Shown: positions 1 through 10,887 of the stretch, piece by piece
Numbering within the stretch: position 1 is the stretch's first letter
Layout of the letters: each line of letters begins with the position of its first letter
NCBI RefSeq assembly: GCF_026262505.1
Contig: NC_067205.1
Span: 25,859,693 to 25,923,692, forward strand
Direction of reading: 5' to 3'
Length of the DNA stretch: 64,000 bases
From: Trichomonas vaginalis G3
Lineage: Eukaryota; Parabasalia; Trichomonadida; Trichomonadidae
Position numbers and translations under genes: made by a program
The notes under the pieces: model-generated
The model's database searches: none
What the model was told of the DNA's origin: nothing
The model's input: only the letters and a program-made list of their open reading frames with translations

Positions 1-2
1 TG

Positions 3-326
3 GCCCGTCAATATAATAACCAACTCTATACTGTTTTTTCTTCAAGTGATATAGAAGAAAGTCAACAATGTGGAGTTCTTTTCCTAACGATGAATTCTCC
101 TCCGAACCCATTCGTAATGAACCCTATACGTGTTATTCCTTTAGAATCTGCTGTTTTTAAGCAATTTAGACAGCCTATGATTACGACAGGCATTAAAGCT
201 AGTTCATTGCTGTTAACAACAACAGCTAGAGACCACCATATCGTTAAGCCTTCAACAAAAAGGATAAGACACGTTTCCACATCTTTAATTTTGAACGTTT
301 GGAAATCGGGTCGCCCTCAAGAATAA
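3..326 (+). CDS. 3' part of an unidentified open frame (5' end off the window)
   Basis: The frame is open from the first bases of the window to a TAA at 324-326, so this is probably the C-terminal part of a longer gene. The about 107 visible residues contain no family motif I recognise; the segment around residues 30-75 is rich in Pro, Thr and basic residues. An opposite-strand frame also exists across the same bases, so coding strand is not certain. It could be the tail of a transposase, but nothing visible proves that. Confidence 0.25.
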   Translation, partial: ARQYNNQLYTVFSSSDIEESQQCGVLFLTMNSPPNPFVMNPIRVIPLESAVFKQFRQPMITTGIKASSLLLTTTARDHHIVKPSTKRIRHVSTSLILNVWKSGRPQE

Positions 327-1441
327 AATTTGTATGTATATTCTCTCTTCTTAATCCAAGTGTTAATTTTTGAGTCAGATCAATTTTTTGTAAAAGTGGG
401 AAATTTCAAAAAAAAATACGACCAAAAATGTCAAGCCATCTATGATACATTTGAATCGTATGGTCTTTTGCAATGGTTTTTTAAATAAAAGTAGCGTAAA
501 AACAAGAAATGGTTTACGAATTGCAACGTTTCATAAATTTTTCAAAGGTACGGACATTTTTTAACCTTAAATTCTAAAAAATCAAGGGGCATTTGTTGGC
601 TTTACAACTCGTTATACCCTTTGAATTTAACCAAGATTTTAGAGCATGCAAAGCATTAGTATACCCTTAAGAGAATGCAATATTTGTTGCATGAATTAAA
701 GTTTACAAAAAAGAACATATTTTGATTTTTTGCAACCTATCAAATTTCTCATCATTTGATCAGCCAGGATTACCAAAATTCAAAAAAACCTATAACTGTA
801 TCGGAAAATCTCTACCATAAAAAATTAAATTTATGAAATATTTTTGAGACCGCGCTTTCTCTTTGAAAATCATGGAAATAAATCATGTACAAATATATAA
901 TAAGTATGTAGAAAATGAGAAAAATCCGTCTTGCCAATTTTTAGAAACGAATTGCATTTCATCAAAAACATACACTACCAATTAGTTAACTTGTAAATTA
1001 GCCGTTATCATAATGAACGACATACAGTTATCAAAAAAATATTAGTGCAAAAGCACAACCAGCAATAAAAATTATGGATTTCTATTACTTGTAACTAGTT
1101 TTACCCCTACACAAAGAAGATTACTTTTGGGTTACATGTAACTCAAGTAGCATCTTCGAAATAATTGTTATTTATAATTATAAAAATTTTATGTTTATTT
1201 CTTTCGGTAAATCTACCTGATTTTGAATTTTGACCAGAAATAGTTCTTCTTAAGATCAAAAATTGTTCGTTTTTTAAAATTAAATTTTGCATTCAAGAAA
1301 TATCGGCTTTTTTCGGGAATAAAAGGAAATATATTGCATCAAGATCAATTAGAAAACATATTTATTTTTCCAAAAAAATCTGAATTTATGAATTTTGTTA
1401 TAAAAATTGTATTTTTTTATTTTATTTTTCATTTTGAGAAA
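327..1441. other. AT-rich intergenic, nothing recognised
   Basis: About 1.1 kb of AT-rich sequence with frequent stops in all frames, no tRNA-like cloverleaf and no obvious repeat. Confidence 0.5.
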
Positions 1442-1580
1442 GGGACAGACTAGCCCATTGTCACTTTTTAATTTAGCAAATGAACGCTTATGGAGTGGAG
1501 TTTTTGGGTAAATCTGATTTGCTTATAAATGAAATAAAATCAAAAGAAACCATATTGGCATTATATTATGCAAAAATAAA

Positions 1581-2391
1581 TGATCTTACTTAGTACTTTT
1601 AAAGTTAATTTCAGAAAAAATTTGACACAATGGTATCCGGCACATACAAGTGGTGTACAACCAAAATATAAGTTAGTTTAAACATATATTGCTATATCTC
1701 ATGATCTTACTTAGTACTTTTAAAGTTAATTTCAGAAAAAATTTGACACAATGGTATCCGGCACATACAAGTGGTGTACAACCAAAATATAAGTTAGTTT
1801 AAACATATATTGCTATATCTCATGATCTTACTTAGTACTTTTAAAGTTAATTTCAGAAAAAATTTGACACAATGGTATCCGGCACATACAAGTGGTGTAC
1901 AACCAAAATATAAGTTAGTTTAAACATATATTGCTATATCTCATGATCTTACTTAGTACTTTTAAAGTTAATTTCAGAAAAAATTTGACACAATGGTATC
2001 CGGCACATACAAGTGGTGTACAACCAAAATATAAGTTAGTTTAAACATATATTGCTATATCTCATGATCTTACTTAGTACTTTTAAAGTTAATTTCAGAA
2101 AAAATTTGACACAATGGTATCCGGCACATACAAGTGGTGTACAACCAAAATATAAGTTAGTTTAAACATATATTGCTATATCTCATGATCTTACTTAGTA
2201 CTTTTAAAGTTAATTTCAGAAAAAATTTGACACAATGGTATCCGGCACATACAAGTGGTGTACAACCAAAATATAAGTTAGTTTAAACATATATTGCTAT
2301 ATCTCATGATCTTACTTAGTACTTTTAAAGTTAATTTCAGAAAAAATTTGACACAATGGTATCCGGCACATACAAGTGGTGTACAACCAAA
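1581..2391 (+). repeat. 121-bp tandem repeat, about 6.7 near-identical units
   Basis: The string TGGTATCCGGCACATACAAG recurs at 1631, 1752, 1873, 1994, 2115, 2236 and 2357, an exact 121-bp period. Units look almost identical, so the array is young or homogenised. Each of the six full units contains an ATG-started 33-codon frame ending in TAA; the last, partial unit runs directly into the unique coding sequence downstream. Confidence 0.95.
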
Positions 2392-2632
2392 TCTTCGACT
2401 CGATGAACTTGTCATCGAGTTATATTCCAGTGTTGTTCCTTCATTCCTGATTAAGTTGCAAATTAAAGGTCTGGATTCAGAGAGAAGTGTTAAAGTTATC
2501 AAAAAAGTCACAAGAGATTTCGAAGAAATGACACAATTTAAAAAAGTCGAATGCATCAGTATGCTTGAAGCTGTTCAGAAAGGTCTGAAAAATGATACAC
2601 TTGATCCCAACATTGTTTACTCAACATTATAA
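2306..2632 (+). CDS. Small open frame continuing out of the tandem array, unknown function
   Basis: A 108-residue frame starts at the ATG of the last repeat unit and ends TAA at 2632. Residues 1-28 come from the repeat; residues 29-108 are unique, mostly helical-looking and charged, ending in VYSTL. I do not recognise the family. Since it sits inside an element with terminal inverted repeats, it may be the C-terminal piece of a transposase or a captured host gene. The frame upstream of the repeat junction is probably not original. Confidence 0.35.
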   Translation: MILLSTFKVNFRKNLTQWYPAHTSGVQPNLRLDELVIELYSSVVPSFLIKLQIKGLDSERSVKVIKKVTRDFEEMTQFKKVECISMLEAVQKGLKNDTLDPNIVYSTL

Positions 2633-2869
2633 ATATTATTGCAAAGAAAACATTTGATTTAATAAACATTTAATTTATTATAATTAATTTTTTATTACAG
2701 TATAGTAAAAACTGCTATAAATAAATTATTATATTTTATTAAAATGTGACTTTTAATAGTAAGTGAATAAAATAAATCAGGAATTGGGAAAGAAATAAGG
2801 TTAATTAAAAATAATGAAAATTACAAGTTTAAGGTTAATGAAAAAGTGACAATGGGCGAGTTTGTCCCC

Positions 2870-3517
2870 CACTCTTTCATTTTTTGAATTTTTTTTTGGA
2901 ATTTAAACTTAAAGCTAAGATAGATTTTCATATATAACTAGAGTGTACTTGATGATTAGGTTATAATTTTATCTTAAAAAGCTATACATTCCTTTTAAAA
3001 ATGTGTATTTCGATTCAATATCATCGATTAAAACCATTTTTGAGCCAGATTAACTTAATAAATCAGATTCATAACATTAGTACATTACTCACGGACTGTT
3101 ATAAAACGATAATATCAATTTTTCAAAGAAGTATTTTCTAAACAAGTTTTTCAAGCCTAAATTTAGGATGTATTATTAGTTGCTTACTATGTGTTATTGA
3201 ATTTCTGCAGAAATAACTACTGATACTTCATTATTGTTAAAAAATTGAAACAAAATCTCACAGATTCTTTTGAAGAATGATATATTTATGCATTATTCAA
3301 GCTACAAAAATGATGCAGAGCATTGGCATATGCATTATTAACTTATATCTTCTAATATAATTCTAGAACAATATATCACAAAATTGGCAAGACCAATTTT
3401 CTTCATACGACACATTTAGTATATGTGGCCTATATGAAATCTATACTCTTGAGTATATGGCTTAAATCCGGTCAGAAAAAAAGTGTCCGTACCTTTAATT
3501 TTTCTAGTGTATTCAAT
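2870..3517. other. AT-rich intergenic, nothing recognised
   Basis: About 650 bp between two inverted-repeat elements. No frame, hairpin or repeat that I can support. Confidence 0.5.
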
Positions 3518-5276
3518 GGGGAGAAGCTTCCTAAACTTTTTAATCCCATAAATATGGTCATTATCTGGAATAAAGAGTTAAGCGTCATATGTCACTTTTT
3601 GTACTAAGGAAACATCGACTTTATGCGTTATGACTTTTCGATGAGGAAACAAGTGTTCACGTATTATAAACTTCCTTATTCCAATAAACCGACCCTAAAC
3701 ATAATTAATTCTAAGAATGATAATGGTCTCTTTTCTATGATAACCAAATCAATTTGGTTATCATAGTAAAGCACCAAAAACTGGAATAGGAATAACCGCA
3801 CTTAAACAGGAATAGGCAGTGTGGAAACTAGAGAAGACTCAACTGATTTTTTAAGCAACTCTTCTTGCCGATTCAAATCTGCTTTGCTAATCATTGTATA
3901 TTACTATATTCTGATTAGGATACTTTAACGCTTGAGCATGCACATCATTCTTTTAGCTGATTTCTAAAATACAATCTTCTATTAACTTTGAAATTTCTTC
4001 AAAAGTTATAGTAATTCCATAGTTCATTCGTAAAATGTTATTAAATAGCTCTGACTATTCCTTTGCACGCAAAATGAGGTAGTATTTTTTGAATTTTTTA
4101 CTCAAAATAAAACAAAATCTACCCAATTTTATACCACTAAAGCCTATATTGACACACACATATATAAATCTCTATTGTTATAAGATAAATTTGAAAAAAT
4201 AAATTTTTTTCCTAAAATGTAAAATTATACTTGTATTCAAAGAAAGTAGATCGTTTATAAGGAAGGTATTATATATTTGGGGAGAAAATCCCTTACAATA
4301 TACAAAAATATGAAAGAATATTCAATCATCAGGAAAGAGCTTAGTACTAACCATTTGTGAGACGTTCATATAATATCTTTTTCCTTTTTGGGGTTTTTAA
4401 TCGGATTATCCATTTCCCTGCATTGACTTTAATTCATTCTTGATGATCTGAGTATACATGATCATTATCGAACGTTTGCCATACTCTTCCACAGTTAATG
4501 ATTGCTGAAAAATGAATAGTACTGAATAACAGCTGGAATTTCATAAGTATTTTGCGTATTTATACTGATTTAAACATGAAATACTCATACAAAATGCAAA
4601 GTTTTTAAAAACAATCAATAAAAGATTTTAAATTAGATAAAATATCATATGTCACTTCTTTTTTCATCTGGATAATAAAATTGATAAATTTTTTTCTAAT
4701 TAAAGATAAAGATGCATTTATAGTAGTAGAAAATTAATTTCTAGACTAAAGCTTGTTTATTGTCACCGTTTTAAGTCTAAATTTATAGGAAATGGTTATT
4801 TTATTATGCATTAAAAGTTCTTCTATAAAATTAACATTAAAATCATCTTTCGCCTAAGAGTAATAACAAGGTTATGCAAATTTTATTGAAAATAGTACGA
4901 GAATTTTGTTTGAAAATATAATATGGTTAAAAATAGGGAATGGATGTATGAATGTTCCATATTTATTTTATCCGAGTTGCTTCATGATTCCATATTGCCG
5001 ATTCCTATTCCAGTTTTTGGTGCTTTACTATGATAACCAAATTGATTTGGTTATCATAGAAAAGAGACCATTATCATTCTTAGAATTAATTATGTTTAGG
5101 GTCGGTTTATTGGAATAAGGAAGTTTATAATACGTGAACACTTGTTTCCTCATCGAAAAGTCATAACGCATAAAGTCGATGTTTCCTTAGTACAAAAAGT
5201 GACATATGACGCTTAACTCTTTATTCCAGATAATGACCATATTTATGGGATTAAAAAGTTTAGGAAGCTTCTCCCC
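3518..5276. mobile_element. Element with 276-bp terminal inverted repeats
   Basis: The arms 3518-3793 and 5001-5276 are reverse complements of equal length with very few differences. Both begin GGGGAGAAGCTTCCTAAAC at the outer ends. The roughly 1.2 kb between them holds no recognisable gene. The trinucleotide AAT directly abuts both ends (3515-3517 and 5277-5279), a possible 3-bp target duplication. Long arms and little coding content suggest a foldback or MITE-like non-autonomous DNA element. The near-identity of the arms suggests recent activity or gene conversion. Confidence 0.75.
3736..3767. repeat. 32-bp near-perfect palindrome inside the left arm
   Basis: CTATGATAACCAAAT followed by its reverse complement makes a hairpin of about 15-bp arms. 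The same palindrome lies in the right arm near 5027-5058, so each arm can fold on itself as well as with its partner. Confidence 0.8.
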
Positions 5277-5386
5277 AATTTGTTAAAACAAATAACATTA
5301 TATCTTTAATATATTACAAACAAACACAAATAACCAATTTTCTATTTTCGGAGACTAAATTGATTCAAATTTTGAAATTCCAATAT

Positions 5387-5513
5387 CTAAATGTTTTGAA
5401 TTTCTTCTGCTGAGTCTTCTTGTTGGCATTTTTTGCGGAATAAAAAAATTCCGACAACTATTGCTGCAATTGCTACAACAGCGATCACTATACCTGTTAA
5501 TATTTTGATATTT
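5387..5513 (-). pseudogene. Remnant of a membrane-anchored surface protein tail
   Basis: On the minus strand this reads as one hydrophobic helix (LTGIVIAVVAIAAIVVGIFL), then the basic RKK and a short acidic tail ending in a stop at 5387-5389. That is the usual C-terminal anchor layout of trichomonad surface proteins. An in-frame stop lies just upstream and no ectodomain is visible. A very short intron there (GTAAG...AACAG on the minus strand) cannot be excluded. I treat it as a 3' fragment of a lost gene. Confidence 0.45.
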
Positions 5514-5575
5514 TATAGCTTACAGATCGGATAAAAATTTGGACTCCAAAAAAAATTTTTTTTTGTTTGACTTTT

Positions 5576-5582
5576 TCAATAA
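5576..5582 (+). promoter_or_regulatory. Initiator-like TCAATAA upstream of the DENN gene
   Basis: TCAATAA begins 21 bases before the ATG at 5597. Trichomonad core promoters are known to use a TCA-type initiator close to the start codon. Its position supports ATG 5597 over the non-ATG in-frame extension to 5567. Confidence 0.45.
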
Positions 5583-5596
5583 ACTTAAATACTTTT

Positions 5597-7150
5597 ATGT
5601 TCAAAGCCTTTCGAAAGGATAAAGACAAAAAGGCACATAAAATTAGAGGTCAATTAAGTTTAGATCGTATTACTGGTGTTCTGAGTACAAAAGATCAATT
5701 GGAATCCCAATTAAATCAGTCAGAAATAGAAAAGGAAAACAGACTCGGAAAATTCTTATTTATTCTTGGACCTCATGAAGTCGTACCAGACGAAATTGCG
5801 TTATTGTTCGTATACCCTGTTAATAAATTTCCATATACGCCGGAAACGATATATAGAATCAAACACTTCTGCTATCCAAATGGGATGAATTGCACAGTAA
5901 GTAAGAAAGAATCATTACAAAATCAGTTCGTGTTCACTTTAAATGAAGATGGAAAACTATTTTTTGGCGTCTGCACTCATTTCTATCCATCAGGACCACA
6001 ATTTTTATCCAATTCTGAGTCTGGACAACCATTTTGTATTTGTACCATCACTCAAAATCCACAGCTTAACCAAAATTTTCAATTTCAACTAATGATAATA
6101 TCATTAATCAGCAATCCACAGCTCGAAATCAACACAAAATTCGATGTTAAATTGCTTCAGTATGAACAAAAACTAGATCCAGGTATACTAGAAAATTTAC
6201 ATAAATTTAATCCTCCGTTAACAGTACTTTCCGGCAATCCAATAGTCTCATCGATCAATCCATCCTTTATACCTCCAAAAATTATCGATACTTTATCTCT
6301 TTATCTTCAAATTTCAAATCAACAAAATTGTGCCCTTAAATTAACGAACACTAACAGTGTTTTTATTACAGCAACTGAGTCAGCTGCCAAACAGATCGCC
6401 TCTACTATTTTTGACGTTTTATTCTCTATTTTATCCGTGAAAAACGTTTTAAAGTTTCTTTCAGCGATATTAACAGAGCAAAGAATCATCGTTTACGGAT
6501 CTGACTTTTACAACATCAGTTCCGTAGTTCTTTCCGCTATTCCGATGATTTCTCCTCTTGAATACAAAGGCGCATTTCTTCCATTAGTTCCCAACCGCGC
6601 GGAATTCCTTGACTACCTCGGAACACCGATTCCTTATATCTTTGGTGTCCTAAAGTTCGATGGGTTCTTGACAGCTCTTAATTCTTTTGTTGATCCTTCA
6701 GAAGTTTGTATGATCGACGTAGATAACGATAAATTGCAGTTTCCCGAGTCAGTTCCGATTCTTCCGAAGTTCAGCGAACTGAAAAACCTTCTGCAAAACC
6801 AGTTAAATCAGATTGGCTCTTGTAAGAGGAATAGCCAAAATATGAATGAAATTGCTGGATCAGGAGTTGCGTTGTCATTCAAATGGAACAGGAAAAACAA
6901 ATACATTTTCACGCCCGGAAATGCTCTGAAAATTCAACAGATTTTCACAAAATACTTGAATGAAATGGTAGGTCCTGAGAGGCTTAGTGGATGCAGAGTA
7001 AGGGATACAACAGATCCTGATAATCCAAAGGTCGGATTTGTGAATGATGCATACATGATTGGCATAAATGAATGCGATCTAGATTTTGTAGAGGCTTTTA
7101 TTGGCACTCAATTTTTCCAAGCTTATTGCGAAGAAACATTTTTCAGTTAA
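5597..7150 (+). CDS. DENN-domain protein (Rab GEF-like)
   Basis: The 517-residue protein has the three parts of a tripartite DENN module. An upstream uDENN portion spans about residues 45-130 (LFVYPVNKFPYTPETIYRIK, then HFCYPNG). A central cDENN spans about 270-380, with the FLSAILTEQRIIVYGSD segment, then PLEYKGAFLPLVPN and the GTPIPYIFGV turn. A dDENN lies at about 440-517. DENN proteins act as exchange factors for Rab GTPases in membrane traffic. The start is the first ATG; the frame extends ten codons further only with TTG. Which Rab it serves cannot be read from the sequence. It is short for a DENN protein, consisting of little but the module. Confidence 0.85.
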   Translation: MFKAFRKDKDKKAHKIRGQLSLDRITGVLSTKDQLESQLNQSEIEKENRLGKFLFILGPHEVVPDEIALLFVYPVNKFPYTPETIYRIKHFCYPNGMNCTVSKKESLQNQFVFTLNEDGKLFFGVCTHFYPSGPQFLSNSESGQPFCICTITQNPQLNQNFQFQLMIISLISNPQLEINTKFDVKLLQYEQKLDPGILENLHKFNPPLTVLSGNPIVSSINPSFIPPKIIDTLSLYLQISNQQNCALKLTNTNSVFITATESAAKQIASTIFDVLFSILSVKNVLKFLSAILTEQRIIVYGSDFYNISSVVLSAIPMISPLEYKGAFLPLVPNRAEFLDYLGTPIPYIFGVLKFDGFLTALNSFVDPSEVCMIDVDNDKLQFPESVPILPKFSELKNLLQNQLNQIGSCKRNSQNMNEIAGSGVALSFKWNRKNKYIFTPGNALKIQQIFTKYLNEMVGPERLSGCRVRDTTDPDNPKVGFVNDAYMIGINECDLDFVEAFIGTQFFQAYCEETFFS

Positions 7151-8212
7151 TGATTATTGTTTGTATTTTTTTGATTGTTTGATATTTATTTTCTAAAAAA
7201 ACTATACTTTAAAAATAAATGATTAAATATTTAAGATTCACGATTTGAAACGAGGAGTAGGATAAAAAAAACTTTTGAGAAATCTCGGAAAATAAAGATT
7301 TTGAATTTAATTGATAGTATTAATAGCAACAAGTTACTCATAAGAAAAATCAAAAGATTGAATTCATAAAAAATTTACACCCATGATGGAAATGTTAAGA
7401 AAATTAACAGATTTATAATGATTAATAGGAATAGAAAGAAAATTTAAAGAAAGATTGATTGAAGAAAGATTCAATTTTTATAGGGAAGCACAGTAATTAT
7501 TTTGGAATTTTGAGAGCAATGACAATTTCAAATAATAATCTTTTAAAAAGAAATTTTGCAAACTTAGATAGAAAACATGTTGAATAATGGATTTTATCCG
7601 TGAAAGAAAATCTTGATCGGTTTACATTCAGAATGAAAAAATAAATTGAAAATAATGAAACAGTCATAAGATCATAGAAATTATTAATATTAATTTATTC
7701 AATTCAAAAGTTGGCCAGAAGTTGAATATTGAGAAGATTATATACATTAGTAATTGGGATTCAGCGAGGACATATAATATAACTGTTAATTTTTTAATTT
7801 CAAGAATGATCGGATTGTTAAATCAAAATTCAATTTTCGAAATTAAAATAATGTATTATGGTAGCTACTGTCATGATGAAAAAGTTTTACATTTTGAGAA
7901 CAAAGAATTAATATCATAAATATTTATTAATTGAGAGAACTCAATTTTGCGGCTTCTCTCAATTTTTATCTTATTGAATGTGCTTTCAAAAATATTACTT
8001 CACAATTTTGAATTGTCTCACAATTGTAATTACTCAAATATTTTGAATTGCCTTATCAACAATTCAATTATCAAACGAATTTTTTACTGATTTATAAACT
8101 TTTCTTCTAATCACAATTCACATTATTAAGCTCAACTTAAATAATCATAATTTCTATAAGAATATTTACAAACGATAACAAAATTTCGCAGAACACGTAA
8201 AAAAAATCTTCC
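7151..8212. other. AT-rich intergenic between convergent genes
   Basis: About 1.06 kb separates the 3' ends of the DENN gene and the Pro/Gln-rich gene. One 65-codon frame exists but has no ATG near its start and no recognisable content. Confidence 0.5.
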
Positions 8213-8866
8213 CTAGATTTGTGAAAATGAAAGGCCAGGCAGATTGCCACGTCTTATTATATTGAAACAACCTGGAGGAGCGCTGAATTCCTTTGAAATA
8301 ATGGAAGTTGGGACTTTTGGAAGACAATTTTCGAGAGATTGAAGAGGTTCTGTTTCCGGAGGTGTTTGTACTGGAGTTTGAACCTGGATTGGTTGAGCTG
8401 TTGGGTAGGTTTGTGCAGGGGTTGGGGCAGCTTTCTTTGGCTGAGTGTAAGTCTGTTGAACTTGTGTGTATTGAGGAGATGTAGGAACCTCTTTCTTCTT
8501 CCTTCTTGGATCAACAACAGCAGCAGGTTGCGGGGTTGGATCAATCGGTGCTGGTTGTTGTGGCTGAACATATCTTACCGGTTGTTGTGGCGGAATTTGC
8601 TGCATCGACATTTGCATTTGCTGAGCATAAACATCTTCTGGGATGTAAACTGGCTGAGCTTGTTGGCCAGATGTTGGTAAATATTGAACCATTTGATACT
8701 GCTGTGGTGGCTGATAGATAATTTGTTGGGCTGGTGCTGCATACAAAGGTTGCTGCGGGGGAGGTTGGTAGTAATATTGAGGAGTATTATACATGACCTT
8801 CTGATAAGGGCGCGCTGGGGCTGGTTGAATTGGTTGAGTGACTGTACGGGGATAGGTATATGCCAT
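8213..8866 (-). CDS. Pro/Gln/Tyr-rich low-complexity protein
   Basis: The 217-residue protein starts MAYTYPRTVTQPIQPAPARP and is dominated by Pro, Gln, Tyr and Val to about residue 175, with PQQP, YQPP and QTP-type runs. One basic patch (DPRRKKK) lies near residue 120. The last 40 residues are ordinary in composition (KVPTSIISKEFSAPPGCFN...), possibly a small folded or binding segment. There is no signal peptide or membrane helix. Such proteins are often scaffolds or RNA-associated, but the function here is unknown. Its GC-rich composition against AT-rich flanks supports coding. Confidence 0.7.
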   Translation of the reverse strand: MAYTYPRTVTQPIQPAPARPYQKVMYNTPQYYYQPPPQQPLYAAPAQQIIYQPPQQYQMVQYLPTSGQQAQPVYIPEDVYAQQMQMSMQQIPPQQPVRYVQPQQPAPIDPTPQPAAVVDPRRKKKEVPTSPQYTQVQQTYTQPKKAAPTPAQTYPTAQPIQVQTPVQTPPETEPLQSLENCLPKVPTSIISKEFSAPPGCFNIIRRGNLPGLSFSQI

Positions 8867-9932
8867 TTAAAAAAATAAAGGAAAAAAAATTTATAAAAAA
8901 AATTTTAAAAGGAATTGAAAAAATTGAAACGATTATGATTTATTGATAGATATTATCGGAATTGGTGTTAGAGCAAATCATAATATTATTTTGGTATTAT
9001 TTTTGAGGGGGATGATTAATTAATTGAGATAGAGAAAGAGTTTCTATTTAATAATTTTTACGCGGTTCAGAAAATAATTGTGAGATATCACAAAAATTAC
9101 TGAGTTCTCAAAAATAAGGTGTCGCGAGATGATGATCATTGGTAATCTTCAATTATCTTTATGCCAATAAACTTTTCAGAATTTGAAAAGTCATTCAAAT
9201 GGTTAAATCATAAATCTATTCTTCATTAAGTTATTAATCATAGCACTATAATAAAAATACAATTCCCAACAAATTTTTAATAACTGTAAATTTCGAATAT
9301 AAATGATCTACGTTATAGCATTTACAAATAAATGATTATATTGTATATCAAGTCACGATAATTATAATCCCGTATTCTCAGTTGCAACGATTTTCTTTCC
9401 ACAGAATGTTAGTATTAAAGACTTTCTTTAATCAATATAGGTTTAACATAACCTTTCAAATCTATTCGATCTATTAACCATTCATATTAACTATCAATTA
9501 ATTTTATCTTCTCTCTAAAACCAACTAAGTTTGTTCTAGCACGAAGAAAGCAAATTAAGTGCTGATATTCTTATGTGTGTTCTGAATTAAAATCTAATAA
9601 AAGCCATCATAATACCCTGAATTTCGAGAATCCATACTTCCATTTCTCATTCAATAGTTATTTTAGGGGATATCAAGATTCTAATCATAAACTTATTTTG
9701 ATACTTAGTGCTGAGAACAACAAGTCAAGATCGAAGATTAATTTCGAAAATTAGCTGAGCTCATTCTGCGAAAACTAAATCAGTTAGAACCTTAACGAAT
9801 TGTAAATTGTTTCCATTATAATATTTCATACCTTATATTTTCTTAGCCGAAAACTTATTGAATCAGTCATTATTATCGCATATTTTAAAATTCATTTTAA
9901 ATTAAGGTCGCGAACTCATTGGTTGCTTCGAG
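8867..9932. other. AT-rich intergenic between divergent genes
   Basis: About 1.07 kb upstream of both the Pro/Gln-rich gene and the small membrane ORF. No repeat or RNA gene seen. Confidence 0.5.
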
Positions 9933-10163
9933 ATGATTTTCAATAATATCAATTCAATTTATTTTTCAAAACCCATCAAAATCTTAATGGTTTTCATTCT
10001 AGCAATAGTGCTAAAATTTTCCATTTACATCGATTTTCCATCGTTTGTGTCACTTTTATTGTTTTTTTTGGCGCCAATTTCGATTTCAATCTGGTATTTA
10101 AAATTATTTGAATACTTTTTATTTTTAATTTTGCAAATTACCTCAGACTTTCCAGAGGATTGA
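9933..10163 (+). CDS. Small hydrophobic ORF, probable two-helix membrane protein
   Basis: The 76-residue ATG frame has two hydrophobic stretches, at about residues 16-32 and 38-66, and ends in an acidic DFPED. An initiator-like TCATTGG lies at 9916-9922, 17 bases before the ATG. Family not recognised; AT-rich DNA produces hydrophobic frames by chance, so this is tentative. The stop codon lies inside the palindrome that follows. Confidence 0.35.
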   Translation: MIFNNINSIYFSKPIKILMVFILAIVLKFSIYIDFPSFVSLLLFFLAPISISIWYLKLFEYFLFLILQITSDFPED

Positions 10164-10199
10164 GTGGCAACTCAATCCTCTGAAATAGTCTGTGGTAAT
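10137..10199. repeat. Palindrome with about 29-bp imperfect arms
   Basis: The inner stem CAGAGGATTGAGT (10153-10165) and its exact complement (10170-10182) flank a GGCA loop. Matching continues with a few mismatches to 10137 and 10199. It covers the stop codon of the small ORF and could form a 3' hairpin in that transcript, or be a mini inverted-repeat footprint. Confidence 0.75.
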
Positions 10200-10485
10200 T
10201 TTTAGTCTCTACACTATTTCAATATAAGCTCCATTTTTAAACAGTTTTTAAAAATCGAGCATTGAAAAGTGTGATGAGACTTAGTTTTTACTATTGTTTA
10301 TGTCCCCGATCAAATATTCAATGTCCAATTTCGATATTGATTTTTAATAATGTTATTTGCACCAACATAAACTTTTTAAGGATAACTTACGGTAATGATT
10401 TTAACTTCTGAGCTTTACAATGAAATGGCGCCAAATCTTTCAATATTTTTGAAGGGAATAAACGGATACTCAGGACCAGAATTTC

Positions 10486-10887
10486 ATGTCCACGAAGTTC
10501 ACACAGACATTCAAGGGTGATAAGCGCGAAAACCTTCAACTTAACAACTACTCATGTGTAAATCTTGAGAAAGTTATTCTTGTTTCCAAACCAGACGATG
10601 TTAAAGAAGTTGTAGTTACAATTTCCTTCTTACCAGTTGCTGATGGAACAGAAGAGACTGAACAGAAGATCACTCGTACAAACGAGGAACTTGCCAAATT
10701 CACTGGTGAAACAAAGGAAGTTGCATGCAACTTCATGGCTTTGGACGAAATGGAAGCCTGCGTCTTCACAACAGCTGGCTGCCAAGTCAAGGTCGAGGGC
10801 ATTTATACACAAATCGATGATGAGGAAGAAGATGACGATGATGGTGATGATGATGACGAGTTCCAGCAGGATGATTACTCCGATTAA
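10486..10887 (+). CDS. Small acidic-tailed protein, nucleoplasmin-like histone chaperone candidate
   Basis: The 133-residue protein has a beta-rich looking N-terminal part (residues 1-108) and an almost purely Asp/Glu tail from about 110 (DDEEEDDDDGDDDDEF). A compact globular domain followed by an acidic tract is the layout of nucleoplasmin/FKBP-type nucleoplasmin-like chaperones. The sequence match is by architecture, not by a decisive motif. Strong codon-usage contrast with the AT-rich surroundings and a TAAA around the stop fit an expressed trichomonad gene. Other acidic-tailed nuclear proteins are possible. Confidence 0.7.
   Translation: MSTKFTQTFKGDKRENLQLNNYSCVNLEKVILVSKPDDVKEVVVTISFLPVADGTEETEQKITRTNEELAKFTGETKEVACNFMALDEMEACVFTTAGCQVKVEGIYTQIDDEEEDDDDGDDDDEFQQDDYSD

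Larger units (their letters stand above)
1442..2869. mobile_element. DNA-transposon-like element with about 28-bp terminal inverted repeats
   Basis: The left end (1442-1470) and right end (2841-2869) are inverted copies of each other. They share the core GCCCATTGTCACTTTTT and differ at about three positions. Between them lie a 121-bp tandem array and one short open frame. No convincing target-site duplication is visible at the borders, so superfamily cannot be assigned. At 1.43 kb and without a recognisable transposase it is most likely non-autonomous. A chance pairing is unlikely given the length and GC content of the match in AT-rich DNA. Confidence 0.6.

Noticed and set aside
1581-2391. 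Satellite or centromere interpretation of the 121-bp array
   Set aside because: Fewer than seven units, confined inside an element with inverted ends.
7722-7919. 65-codon frame in the spacer after the DENN gene
   Set aside because: No ATG near the start, AT-driven composition, no recognisable motif.
8257-8878. Several plus- and minus-strand frames across the Pro/Gln-rich gene
   Set aside because: They are shadows created by the repetitive CAA/CCA codons of the minus-strand gene; only that frame has an ATG start at the AT-to-GC composition change and a plausible composition.
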